Both the position numbers and the translations under genes were made by a program. A stretch of 64,000 nucleotides of DNA from Thalassobaculum_A sp040219615 (GTDB lineage: Bacteria; Pseudomonadota; Alphaproteobacteria; Thalassobaculales; Thalassobaculaceae), in assembly GCF_040219615.1 (NCBI RefSeq), contig NZ_JAVJSE010000031.1, forward strand, positions 1 through 64,000, in the 5' to 3' direction. Position 1 is the first letter of the stretch. The number at the start of each line of letters is the position of its first letter. Positions 42,045-49,772 of the stretch are shown piece by piece. The notes beneath the pieces were generated by a model, which was not told the origin of the DNA, searched no databases, and saw only the letters and a program-made list of their open reading frames with translations.

Positions 42045-42093
42045 GGCCGGGCGGGCCGGACGCCGCCGCCCGACCCGGTCCGAGACGGCCCTA

Positions 42094-43044
42094 TCAGCCC
42101 TGCAGCTGCTCCCACATGTCCAGGTCGCGCTGGGCGGTCCAGATCCGGGGGGTGTCGATGCCGCGGGCCTCGTCGAAGGCGCGCGAGACGTTGAACGGCA
42201 GGCAGTGCTCGTAGATCGCGTAGTCCTTGAACTTTGCGTCGCAGGCGTCGCGCACCGCGTCCCACGCGTCCTTCAGGCTGCCGCCGCGGGCCGCCACCTG
42301 CTGCGCCGGCCGGTAGGTGCTCTCAACGAAGTCGCGGGTCGCTTCCAGGGCGGCGTCCACCATGTCGACCCCGACCAGGGCGTCACCACGGCCCGGGGCG
42401 ATGGACTTCGGATTGTAGGCCTTCACCGCGTCGAGCGTGCCGCCCCAGTCCTCGAAATGGCCGTCGCCGCAGTAGCAGGCGGAGTGGTACTCGACGATGT
42501 CGCCGGTGAACATGACCTGCTCGTCCGGCACCCAGATGACGGCGTCGCCGGCGGTGTGGGCGCGGCCGACCTGCCGGATCTCCACCTTGCGGTTTCCGAG
42601 GTAGACGGTCATCGACTCCGAGAAGGTGGTGGTCGGCCAGGTCAGGCCGGGGATGCTCTCGTGGCCCTCGAACAGGCGGGGGAAGCGCTGGAACTCGCTG
42701 TCCCAGTCCTCCTGGCCGCGCTCGACCACCATGGCGCGGGCCTTGTCCGACATGATGATCTGCGGGGCGCCGAAGGCGCTGGCGCCCAGCACCCGGACCG
42801 CGTGGTAGTGGGTCAGCACCACATGGGAGATCGGCTTGTCCGTCACCTCGCGGACCTTCTCGATCACCTTGTTCGCCAGCCGGGGCGTGGCCTGGGCCTC
42901 GACGATCATCACGCTGTCGTCGCCGATGATGACGCCGGAGTTCGGGTCGCCCTCCGCCGTGAACGCCCAGAGGCCCTTGCCGACCTCGACGAAACTGATC
43001 TTCTTCTCGGTCAGGTCGTTCTGCGACGCGAATTTCTTGGCCAT
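42094..43044 (-). CDS. MBL-fold metallo-hydrolase with altered HxHxDH motif
   Basis: 316 residues, metallo-beta-lactamase fold. The first metal motif reads H79-Y-H81-A-V83-R84 instead of HxHxDH, so the Asp and second His that normally serve metal site 2 are Val and Arg. Later ligands look present: RAHTAGDAVIW (His) and MFTGDIVEY (Asp). A ~90-residue C-terminal helical extension follows. A one-metal or metal-free protein is possible. It lies 28 bases downstream of fahA on the same strand, so it may be cotranscribed with the homogentisate genes. Substrate unknown. Confidence 0.85.
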   Translation of the reverse strand: MAKKFASQNDLTEKKISFVEVGKGLWAFTAEGDPNSGVIIGDDSVMIVEAQATPRLANKVIEKVREVTDKPISHVVLTHYHAVRVLGASAFGAPQIIMSDKARAMVVERGQEDWDSEFQRFPRLFEGHESIPGLTWPTTTFSESMTVYLGNRKVEIRQVGRAHTAGDAVIWVPDEQVMFTGDIVEYHSACYCGDGHFEDWGGTLDAVKAYNPKSIAPGRGDALVGVDMVDAALEATRDFVESTYRPAQQVAARGGSLKDAWDAVRDACDAKFKDYAIYEHCLPFNVSRAFDEARGIDTPRIWTAQRDLDMWEQLQG

Positions 43045-43072
43045 GCCGTTCCTCTTGGATTCCTAGTGTTTG

Positions 43073-44308
43073 CTAGCGGGCCCAGTCCGGCTGCGCGACC
43101 GCGGGCAGCAACTGCCCGCTGCACTCGCCGAAGCCGATGCGGTACCCGTCGCCTTTAGCGGCGCCGCGCAGGACCAGCGTGTCGCCGTCCTCGACGAAGC
43201 TGCGGGTCGCGCCGCCGGCCAGCGCGAACGGCTCCTTGCCGCCCCAGCTCAGCTCGAGCAGCGAGCCGCGGTTCTCCCGGTCCGGCCCGGAGATCGTGCC
43301 GGATCCCAGCAGGTCGCCGACCCGCATCGGACAGCCCGACGTGGTGTGGTGGGCCAGCTGCTGGGCCGACGAGTAGTACATCTCGCGGTAGTTCGTGCGG
43401 GCGATGACGGTCTCGGTCCCGCCTTCCGGCGTCAGCCCGATCTCCAGGTCGATGTCGTAGAGCCCGGGGCGCGACGGCGTCAGATACGGCAGCAGCGGCC
43501 GCTCCGGTTCCGGGGTGGCGGTGCGGAACGGCTCCAGCGCGGCCCTGGTCACGATCCAGGGGCTGATCGTCGTGGCCGTCGCCTTGGCCTGGAACGGGCC
43601 GAGCGGCTGGTATTCCCAGGCCTGGATGTCGCGGGCCGACCAGTCGTTGAGCAGCACGTAGCCGAAGATCATCTCGTCGGCGGCGGCGACCGGGACCATG
43701 CCTTCCGACGGCTGGCCGACGATCGCCCCGATCTCGAGCTCGATGTCGAACCGCGCCGACGGCGCGAACCGCGGCAGCTCGTCGTTCGGCCCCTTGACCT
43801 GTCCCCAGGGCCGCCGCACCGGGGTGCCGGAGACCACCACCGAGGAGGCCCGGCCGTTGTAGCCGATCGGGATCGACAGCCAGTTCGGCGGCAGCGCGTT
43901 CTCGGCGCCGCGGAACATGGTGCCGACATTGGTCGCGTGATGCCTGCCGGCGTAGAAGTCGGTGTATTCCGACACCCGGAACGGCATCAGCAGCCGGGCG
44001 CCGGCCATCGGGACCAGATGCGGCTCGACCGCCGGGCGGTGGGCCGCGTCGGACAGCAGCTCGGTCAACCGGGCACGCAGCGCCGCCCAGACCGCGGGTC
44101 CCGCCGCCATGACGGCGTTCCAGGCCGGCTCGGCGAACAGCGTCGGGTCGAGGCCATGGTGCACCTTGCCGACGTCCAGGATGCGGTCGCCGATGGCGAC
44201 GCCGCAGCGGGCTCCACCGCCGTCGTCGAACACGCCGTAGGGCAGGTTCCGGATCGGGAAGTCGGTGTCGCCGTTGGCCGAGTCCAGCCAGCTTCGTGTC
44301 GCGCTCAT
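43073..44308 (-). CDS. fahA: Fumarylacetoacetase
   Basis: Last step of homogentisate (tyrosine/phenylalanine) catabolism: hydrolysis of fumarylacetoacetate to fumarate and acetoacetate, cytoplasmic. 411 residues, the normal length. The N-terminal SH3-like domain (FPIRNLPYGVF) is followed by the catalytic domain with SEYTDFYAGRHHATNVG, LPPNWLSIPIGYNGRAS, the metal ligands in FDIELEIGAIVG and the NDWSARDIQAWEYQPLGPF motif. The ATG at 44308 overlaps the hmgA stop by four bases. No maleylacetoacetate isomerase gene is in the window. Confidence 0.96.
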   Translation of the reverse strand: MSATRSWLDSANGDTDFPIRNLPYGVFDDGGGARCGVAIGDRILDVGKVHHGLDPTLFAEPAWNAVMAAGPAVWAALRARLTELLSDAAHRPAVEPHLVPMAGARLLMPFRVSEYTDFYAGRHHATNVGTMFRGAENALPPNWLSIPIGYNGRASSVVVSGTPVRRPWGQVKGPNDELPRFAPSARFDIELEIGAIVGQPSEGMVPVAAADEMIFGYVLLNDWSARDIQAWEYQPLGPFQAKATATTISPWIVTRAALEPFRTATPEPERPLLPYLTPSRPGLYDIDLEIGLTPEGGTETVIARTNYREMYYSSAQQLAHHTTSGCPMRVGDLLGSGTISGPDRENRGSLLELSWGGKEPFALAGGATRSFVEDGDTLVLRGAAKGDGYRIGFGECSGQLLPAVAQPDWAR

Positions 44309-45666
44309 TTCACCCCCGGCGTGCCGTCGAACTTCTTCTCGAGATCGACCCAGCAGTCGATGTAGTCGTCCTGCAGCGGCGCCTCGTTGGCGGCGAAGGC
44401 CGTGAGATGCTGCGGGAAGCGGGTCTCGAACATGAAGCTCATGGTGTTGTCCAGCTTGTGCGGCTGCAGCTCGGCATTGGACGCCTTCTCGAACGCCTCG
44501 CGGTCGGGCCCGTGCGGCAGCATCATGTTGTGCAGGCTCATCCCGCCCGGCGCGAAGCCCTGGGGCTTGGCGTCGTACTGGCCGTAGATGTTGCCCATCA
44601 GCTCGGACATGACGTTCTTGTGGTACCAGGGCGGCCGGAAGGTGTTCTCCATCACCATCCAGCGCTCGCGGAACAGCACGAAGTCGATGTTGGCGGTGCC
44701 CGGCACGCCGGACGGCGCGGTCAGCACCGTGAAGATCGACGGGTCCGGGTGGTCGAACAGGATCGCGCCGATCGGGCAGTAGTTCTTCAGGTCGTATTTG
44801 CAGGGCGCGTAGTTGCCGTGCCAGGCGACCACGTCGAGCGGGCTGTGGCCGATCTCGGTACGATGGAACTGGCCGCACCACTTGACGGTGACAGTCGACG
44901 GCGTCTCGCGGTCCTCGTAGGCCGCGACCGGGGTCTTGAAGTCGCGGCGGTTGGCCATGCAGTTCGCGCCGATCGGCCCGCGGCCCGGCAGTTCGAACTT
45001 CTGCCCGTAGTTCTCGCACACGAAGCCCCGGGCCGGACCCTCCAGGACCTCGACCCGGTAGACCAGGCCGCGCGGGATGATCGCGATCTCCTGCGGCTCG
45101 ACGTCGATGATTCCGAGTTCGGTGCAGAACCGCAGCCGGCCCTCCTGCGGGACCACCAGCAGCTCGCTGTCGGCCGAGTAGAAATACTCGTCCACCATCG
45201 AGGCGGTCGCCAGGTAGACGTGGCTCGCCATGCCGACCTGGGTGTTCACGTCCCCGGCCGTCGTCATGGTGCGCATGCCGGTCAGCCAGGTCAGCGTCCC
45301 GTCGCCGTGCGGAACCGGGTTCCAGCGATACTGGCCGAGCGAGATCACGTCGGGATCGATGTTCGGCGCCGACTTCCAGTACGGCAGGTCGATCTTCGCG
45401 AAGCGGCGGGTGTGCTTGACCGACGGGCGGATGCGGTAGCACCAGGTCCGCTCGTTCTGGTGGCTGGGGGCGGTGAAGGCGGTGCCCGAGAGCTGCTCGC
45501 CATACAGGCCGTAGTTGCACTTCTGTGGGCTGTTCATGCCCTGCGGCAGGGCGCCCGGCAGCGCCTCTGTCTCGAAGTCGTTGCCGAACCCGGGCATGTA
45601 GGCGTCGGTGTGGCCCGCGCTCGCAGGGCCGACCGACCGGCCTCGCACGATCTCCTGGTGATTCAT
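44305..45666 (-). CDS. hmgA: Homogentisate 1,2-dioxygenase
   Basis: Iron(II) dioxygenase that opens the homogentisate ring to maleylacetoacetate. 453 residues, slightly longer than the ~430-445 usual. Conserved features include YMPGFGNDFETEALPGALP near the start, the iron region FRPPWYHKNVMSELMGNIYG (His and Glu ligands) and GGMSLHNMMLPHGPDREAFE carrying the third histidine region. First gene of a unit with fahA and probably the MBL gene. Ribosome site GAAGGAAGGGA is 9-10 bases before ATG 45666. An exact 17-base tandem repeat lies in its leader. Likely controlled by the IclR protein encoded across the divergent region (inference). Confidence 0.96.
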   Translation of the reverse strand: MNHQEIVRGRSVGPASAGHTDAYMPGFGNDFETEALPGALPQGMNSPQKCNYGLYGEQLSGTAFTAPSHQNERTWCYRIRPSVKHTRRFAKIDLPYWKSAPNIDPDVISLGQYRWNPVPHGDGTLTWLTGMRTMTTAGDVNTQVGMASHVYLATASMVDEYFYSADSELLVVPQEGRLRFCTELGIIDVEPQEIAIIPRGLVYRVEVLEGPARGFVCENYGQKFELPGRGPIGANCMANRRDFKTPVAAYEDRETPSTVTVKWCGQFHRTEIGHSPLDVVAWHGNYAPCKYDLKNYCPIGAILFDHPDPSIFTVLTAPSGVPGTANIDFVLFRERWMVMENTFRPPWYHKNVMSELMGNIYGQYDAKPQGFAPGGMSLHNMMLPHGPDREAFEKASNAELQPHKLDNTMSFMFETRFPQHLTAFAANEAPLQDDYIDCWVDLEKKFDGTPGVK

Positions 45667-45682
45667 GAGACGCGTCCCTTCC

Positions 45683-45716
45683 TTCGAAGCTCGTATTCAT
45701 TCGAAGCTCGTATTCA
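45683..45716. repeat. Exact tandem duplication of 17 bases in the hmgA leader
   Basis: TTCGAAGCTCGTATTCA occurs twice without a gap (45683-45699, 45700-45716), 17 bases upstream of the hmgA start. The unit contains TTCGAA and, on the minus strand, an extra ATG in the hmgA direction at 45700. Confidence 0.95.
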
Positions 45717-45789
45717 GGCGCCGGTCGCCCAGCGCCGGTATCGGTGCTGCCCTAACCCTATCCGATATCGCTTGCCACAGAAGAGTTGA

Positions 45790-45799
45790 TTAGCTAATG
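45790..45799. promoter_or_regulatory. Palindrome in the divergent hmgA/flavoprotein promoter region
   Basis: ATTAGCTAAT is a perfect 10-base palindrome in the only AT-rich part of the region (45780-45835). It is a candidate operator for the IclR regulator encoded downstream, or part of the promoters. Confidence 0.35.
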
Positions 45800-45878
45800 G
45801 CGAATTGATTTGCAATATGCGAAATTCAGAAACCGCCGGACCTGGGACGGCGGGTGCATGAGACAGGAAGGATCGAGG

Positions 45879-47585
45879 ATGGCCCGAGAGACCCATGACT
45901 GCGATGTGCTCGTCGTCGGCTCCGGCGCCGGCGGGCTGGCGTCGGCGGTGTCGGCCGCCCATCGTGGCCTGAAGGTGCTGGTGGTCGAGAAGGAGCCGGT
46001 GTTCGGCGGCACCACGGCGCGGTCGGGCGGCTGGATGTGGGTCCCGAACAACGCCCCGGCGGCGCGCGCCGGCGTGGTGGACAGCCTCGACAAGGCGAAG
46101 GCCTACCTGAAGCACGAGACCGGCGCCCATTTCGACGAGGCGCGGGTCGATGCCTTCCTGGAGGCCGGCCCGAAGGCGGTCGAGTTCTTCGAGCAGCAGA
46201 CCAGCCTGCAGTTCGACCTGGGTCCGACCTTCGCCGACTACCACCCCGGCGCGCCCGGCGGCATGGACGGCGGCCGGTCGATCGTCGCGCGCCCGTTCGA
46301 CGGCCGCGAGCTCGGCGGCGAGATCAGGCGGCTGCGCCCGCCGCTGTCGGAGATCACCTTCCTCGGCATGATGATCGGCTCGGGCAAGGAGCTGCTGCAC
46401 TTCTTCAACGTGATGCGCTCGCCGGTCTCGGCGTTCTTCGTGGCCAGGCTGTTCGTCAAGTTCCTGCGCGACATGGCGTTCCATGGCCGGCCGATGCGAC
46501 TGATGAACGGCAACGCGCTGGTCGGGCGGCTGGCGAAGTCCTGCTTCGACAAGGGCGTGCCGATCTGGACGCGGGCCGCCGTCAGGCAGCTGATCCGGGA
46601 CGACCGGGGGGCGGTGGTCGGCGCGCTCGTGGAGACCGTCAAGGGCACGGTCGAGATCCGCGCGGCCAAGGGCGTGGTGCTCGCCGCTGGCGGGTTTCCC
46701 CAGGATCCGGTCCGTCGCAAGGCGCTGTTCGGTCACGCCGGCAGCGGCCACGAGCATGCCTCGCCGGCGCCGCCGGGCAATACCGGCGACGGTCTGCGCC
46801 TCGGCGAGGCGGTCGGTGCCGGCATCGACACGGACCTGCCGAACGCCGCCGCCTGGGTGCCGATCTCGCGCCCGCTGCGCCGGGACGGCACGCTCGGGAC
46901 GTTCCCGCATTTCGTCGACCGTTCGAAGCCGGGGGTGATCGCGGTCACGCGCTCGGGCCGGCGCTTCTGCAACGAGGCCGACAGCTATCACGACTTCGGC
47001 CAGTCGCTGACCCGGCGCATCGCCGAGGAGGGCGGCGAGATCTGCGCCTTCTTCGTGTGCGACCACCACGTGCTGCGGAAATACGGGCTGGGCCATGTGA
47101 AGCCGGCCCCGGTCCCCTATGGCCGGCACATCCGGACGGGCTATCTGTTCCGCGGCGAGACCCCGGAGGCGCTGGCGCGCGAGATCGGCGCCGACCCGGA
47201 GCGCTTCGCCGAGACCATCCGCGCCTACAACGTCGGCGCCCGCAACGGCGAGGACCCGGAGTACGGCCGCGGGACCACCTCCTACAACCGCTCGCTCGGC
47301 GATCCCGAGCACAAGCCGAACCCCTGCGTGGCGCCGCTGGAGCAGGGGCCGTTCTACGCGGTCAAGGTGGTGATGGGCGACCTCGGTACCTTCGCCGGCC
47401 TGCGCTGCAACCAGCACGCCCAGGTCCTGGGCGAGGATGGCCGGCCGATTTCCGGCCTGTACGCCGCCGGCAACGACGCCGCCAGCATCATGGGCGGCAA
47501 CTACCCGGGCGGCGGCATCACCCTCGGCCCGGCCATCACCTTCGGCTACATCGCCGCCCGCCACATGTCCGGCGCCAACGCGTGA
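45879..47585 (+). CDS. FAD-dependent oxidoreductase (fumarate reductase/3-ketosteroid dehydrogenase-like)
   Basis: 568 residues. FAD-binding motif VLVVGSGAGGLASAVSA at the start, GGTTARSGGWMWVP (flavin-contact region), and the C-terminal flavin-binding GLYAAGNDAASIMGGNYPGG. The family covers 3-ketosteroid delta-1-dehydrogenases, fumarate reductase-type proteins and related desaturases. No signal peptide or heme motif. The ATG at 45879 follows AGGAAGGA by six bases; earlier ATGs at 45810 and 45858 are weaker. Divergent from hmgA and ten bases ahead of an IclR regulator gene. The substrate may be a ring compound (inference from neighbours). Confidence 0.9.
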   Translation: MARETHDCDVLVVGSGAGGLASAVSAAHRGLKVLVVEKEPVFGGTTARSGGWMWVPNNAPAARAGVVDSLDKAKAYLKHETGAHFDEARVDAFLEAGPKAVEFFEQQTSLQFDLGPTFADYHPGAPGGMDGGRSIVARPFDGRELGGEIRRLRPPLSEITFLGMMIGSGKELLHFFNVMRSPVSAFFVARLFVKFLRDMAFHGRPMRLMNGNALVGRLAKSCFDKGVPIWTRAAVRQLIRDDRGAVVGALVETVKGTVEIRAAKGVVLAAGGFPQDPVRRKALFGHAGSGHEHASPAPPGNTGDGLRLGEAVGAGIDTDLPNAAAWVPISRPLRRDGTLGTFPHFVDRSKPGVIAVTRSGRRFCNEADSYHDFGQSLTRRIAEEGGEICAFFVCDHHVLRKYGLGHVKPAPVPYGRHIRTGYLFRGETPEALAREIGADPERFAETIRAYNVGARNGEDPEYGRGTTSYNRSLGDPEHKPNPCVAPLEQGPFYAVKVVMGDLGTFAGLRCNQHAQVLGEDGRPISGLYAAGNDAASIMGGNYPGGGITLGPAITFGYIAARHMSGANA

Positions 47586-47595
47586 GCCGCCGCCG

Positions 47596-48417
47596 ATGAC
47601 GAGCGACCAGAGGGGCATCCAGTCGGTCGAGGTCGGCGGCCAGCTGCTGCGCGCGCTGGCCGACGGCGACGGGCCGATGATGCTGCGCGACCTCGCCAGG
47701 AACGCCGGCATGTCGGCGGCCAAGGCCCATCCGTATCTCGTCAGCTTCATGCGGATCGGGCTGGTCGAGCAGGACAAGGCCAGCGGCCGCTACGAACTCG
47801 GTTCGCTGGCGCTGCAGATCGGTCTGGCCAGCATGCGCCGGCTCGATCCCGTGCGGGTCGCGGCCGGCCTCGTGGCCGAGCTGGTCGACCGCATCGGCCA
47901 GACCGCGGCCCTGGCGGTGTGGGGCAACCACGGCCCGACGGTGGTCCGGATCGAGGAGGGCGCCAGCGCGATTCACGTCAACATGCGGGTCGGCAGCGTG
48001 ATGTCGCTGCTCGGCACGGCGACCGGCCGGGTGTTCGCCGCGTTCCTCCCCCCGAAGCTGATCGAGACCTTTCTCGATTCCGGTGTCGGCCGGGCCAGCG
48101 TCGGCGACGACGCGGCGGGCCGCATGACGCGGCTGCAGGTCGAGGCGGCGGTGACGGAGGTCCGGGAGCGGGGGCTCGCCCGGGCGGTCGGGTCGCCGAT
48201 CCCGGGGGTCAACGCGTTCAGTGCGCCGGTGTTCGACCAGGCGGGTTCGATCGCGCTGGCGATCACCGCCATCGGGCCGGCCGGGACCTTCGACGCGGGC
48301 TGGGACGGCCCGATCGCCCAAGACCTGCTCGCCTGCGCCCGGACCGTGTCGGCGCGGCTCGGCCATTCGCCGCGGGCGTCGCGGCAGGGCGGTGTTCCCC
48401 AGGGCGGCCCGATATAG
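47596..48417 (+). CDS. IclR family transcriptional regulator
   Basis: 273 residues. The N-terminal winged helix-turn-helix starts IQSVEVGGQLLRALADGDGP and contains the recognition helix AGMSAAKAHPYLVSFM, then GLVEQDKASGRYELG. The C-terminal ~180 residues form the IclR effector domain (GPTVVRIEEGASAIHVNMRVG, then LLGTATGRVFAAFLPP, and NAFSAPVFDQAG). Ten bases after the flavoprotein gene and probably cotranscribed. A likely regulator of the flavoprotein and of hmgA-fahA. The product of the tyrosine pathway or the flavoprotein substrate could be its ligand. Confidence 0.92.
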   Translation: MTSDQRGIQSVEVGGQLLRALADGDGPMMLRDLARNAGMSAAKAHPYLVSFMRIGLVEQDKASGRYELGSLALQIGLASMRRLDPVRVAAGLVAELVDRIGQTAALAVWGNHGPTVVRIEEGASAIHVNMRVGSVMSLLGTATGRVFAAFLPPKLIETFLDSGVGRASVGDDAAGRMTRLQVEAAVTEVRERGLARAVGSPIPGVNAFSAPVFDQAGSIALAITAIGPAGTFDAGWDGPIAQDLLACARTVSARLGHSPRASRQGGVPQGGPI

Positions 48418-48518
48418 GGCGGTCCGGTCGGCGCCATTGTCAGTGAATTGCGCCTCTGCTCTTCTGCGGTGCAACTCACCGGCGAACCGTGCCGGTTCGA
48501 CCACCACAGGAGGGAGGC

Positions 48519-49679
48519 ATGGTCCGGTTGCTTCGCCCGATCGTCGCCGCAGTCGCGGTCATGCTTGCCGGAACCTGGCATCCGGCCTGCGCCGCCTCGC
48601 CCCCGGAACAGCGCAACGACGGCTGGGCGGTTGCGACGCCGGAGACGGCAGGTTTCGATCCGGCGGCGCTGCAGGCGCTCGCCGAAGACATCCCGCGTGG
48701 CGGATACGGCAACATTCACGCCGTACTGGTCGAGCACGACGGCCGGCTGGTGTTCGAGCGCTATTTCCAAGGATCGGACGAATCGTGGGGACAGCAGCTC
48801 GGCACCGTCCGGTTCGGACCTGACCACCTTCACGACCTGCGCTCGGTCACGAAGAGCGTCACCACGCTGCTGCTCGGGGTCGCGCTCGGCGGTGGCTACG
48901 ACCAGGCGCTCGACGCGCCGGTCACCTCTTACTTCCCGGATATCGAGGGCCGCTTCGGCGAAGGTGCCGACCAGGTGAAGCTGCGCCATGTGCTGACCAT
49001 GACGGCCGGGCTTCAATGGAACGAGATGAGCGTGCCGTACACCAATCCGGACAACGACGAGGTCCGGATGTCCGGCGTGCATGACCCGGTCGCCCTGGTG
49101 CTGGGCCGGCCGGTTCAGGAGCCGCCCGGCACGCGCTGGAGCTACAACGGTGGGCTTACTCAGGTCGTGGCCGGCCTGATCGAGCGGCGCACCGGGAAGA
49201 AGCTGCGGGCGTATGCCGACGAGGTCCTGTTCGCTCCCCTCGGCATCGTGACCTATGAGTGGCGCGGCGCACGGAAATGGGGTGTGGGCGGTCCGCCCAG
49301 CGCCGCTTCGGGCCTGCGGCTGCGGCCGCGCGACCTCGCGAAGATCGGCTCGCTGGCTCTCAATGACGGCGTCTGGCAGGGCCGGCAGGTGGTGCCGGCC
49401 GAGTGGATCGCGCTGATCCGGCAGCGTGCGGTCGAGACTATCCCGTGGGTTCCCGACGGCACCTATGGCTACGGGTTCATGTGGTATTCGGGACGGCTGA
49501 AGGACGGGTCGGATCTCGAGGTGTTCGGCGCCAGCGGCAACGGCCAGCAGCGGCTCTACGTCGTTCCGGCCCGGCGCGTCGCGGTGACGGTGCTCGCGGG
49601 CATGTACAACCAGCGCTCGAAGGGGGAAGTGGAACGGCTGTTCCGCCAGGTCCTGGCGGCCCAGCAGGTCGTGCGCTGA
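48519..49679 (+). CDS. Beta-lactamase-family serine hydrolase, exported
   Basis: 386 residues. Signal peptide MVRLLRPIVAAVAVMLAGTW with cleavage after HPACA. Class C beta-lactamase/esterase/DD-peptidase fold: the nucleophile motif SVTK (in DLRSVTKSVTT), the Tyr motif YNGG (in RWSYNGGLTQV) and a GASGNGQQ region where the third motif lies. The family spans esterases, peptidases and 6-aminohexanoate hydrolases; an antibiotic target is not implied. Start ATG 48519 has AGGGAGG upstream. Ends about 90 bases before the convergent GMC gene. Confidence 0.88.
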   Translation: MVRLLRPIVAAVAVMLAGTWHPACAASPPEQRNDGWAVATPETAGFDPAALQALAEDIPRGGYGNIHAVLVEHDGRLVFERYFQGSDESWGQQLGTVRFGPDHLHDLRSVTKSVTTLLLGVALGGGYDQALDAPVTSYFPDIEGRFGEGADQVKLRHVLTMTAGLQWNEMSVPYTNPDNDEVRMSGVHDPVALVLGRPVQEPPGTRWSYNGGLTQVVAGLIERRTGKKLRAYADEVLFAPLGIVTYEWRGARKWGVGGPPSAASGLRLRPRDLAKIGSLALNDGVWQGRQVVPAEWIALIRQRAVETIPWVPDGTYGYGFMWYSGRLKDGSDLEVFGASGNGQQRLYVVPARRVAVTVLAGMYNQRSKGEVERLFRQVLAAQQVVR

Positions 49680-49772
49680 GCGCGGTGGCACAGGCCGCGA
49701 AGTCCGGCCGGCGCCTCTACCCGGAGGCACGCGCCAGGAGCGAGACGTCACATTCCCGCACCGTCCCTGGCG

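Noticed and set aside
43073..45700. Single 875-residue protein covering fahA and hmgA
   Set aside because: Its N-terminal half is a wrong-frame reading of hmgA; fahA begins at 44308 with an ATGA overlap.
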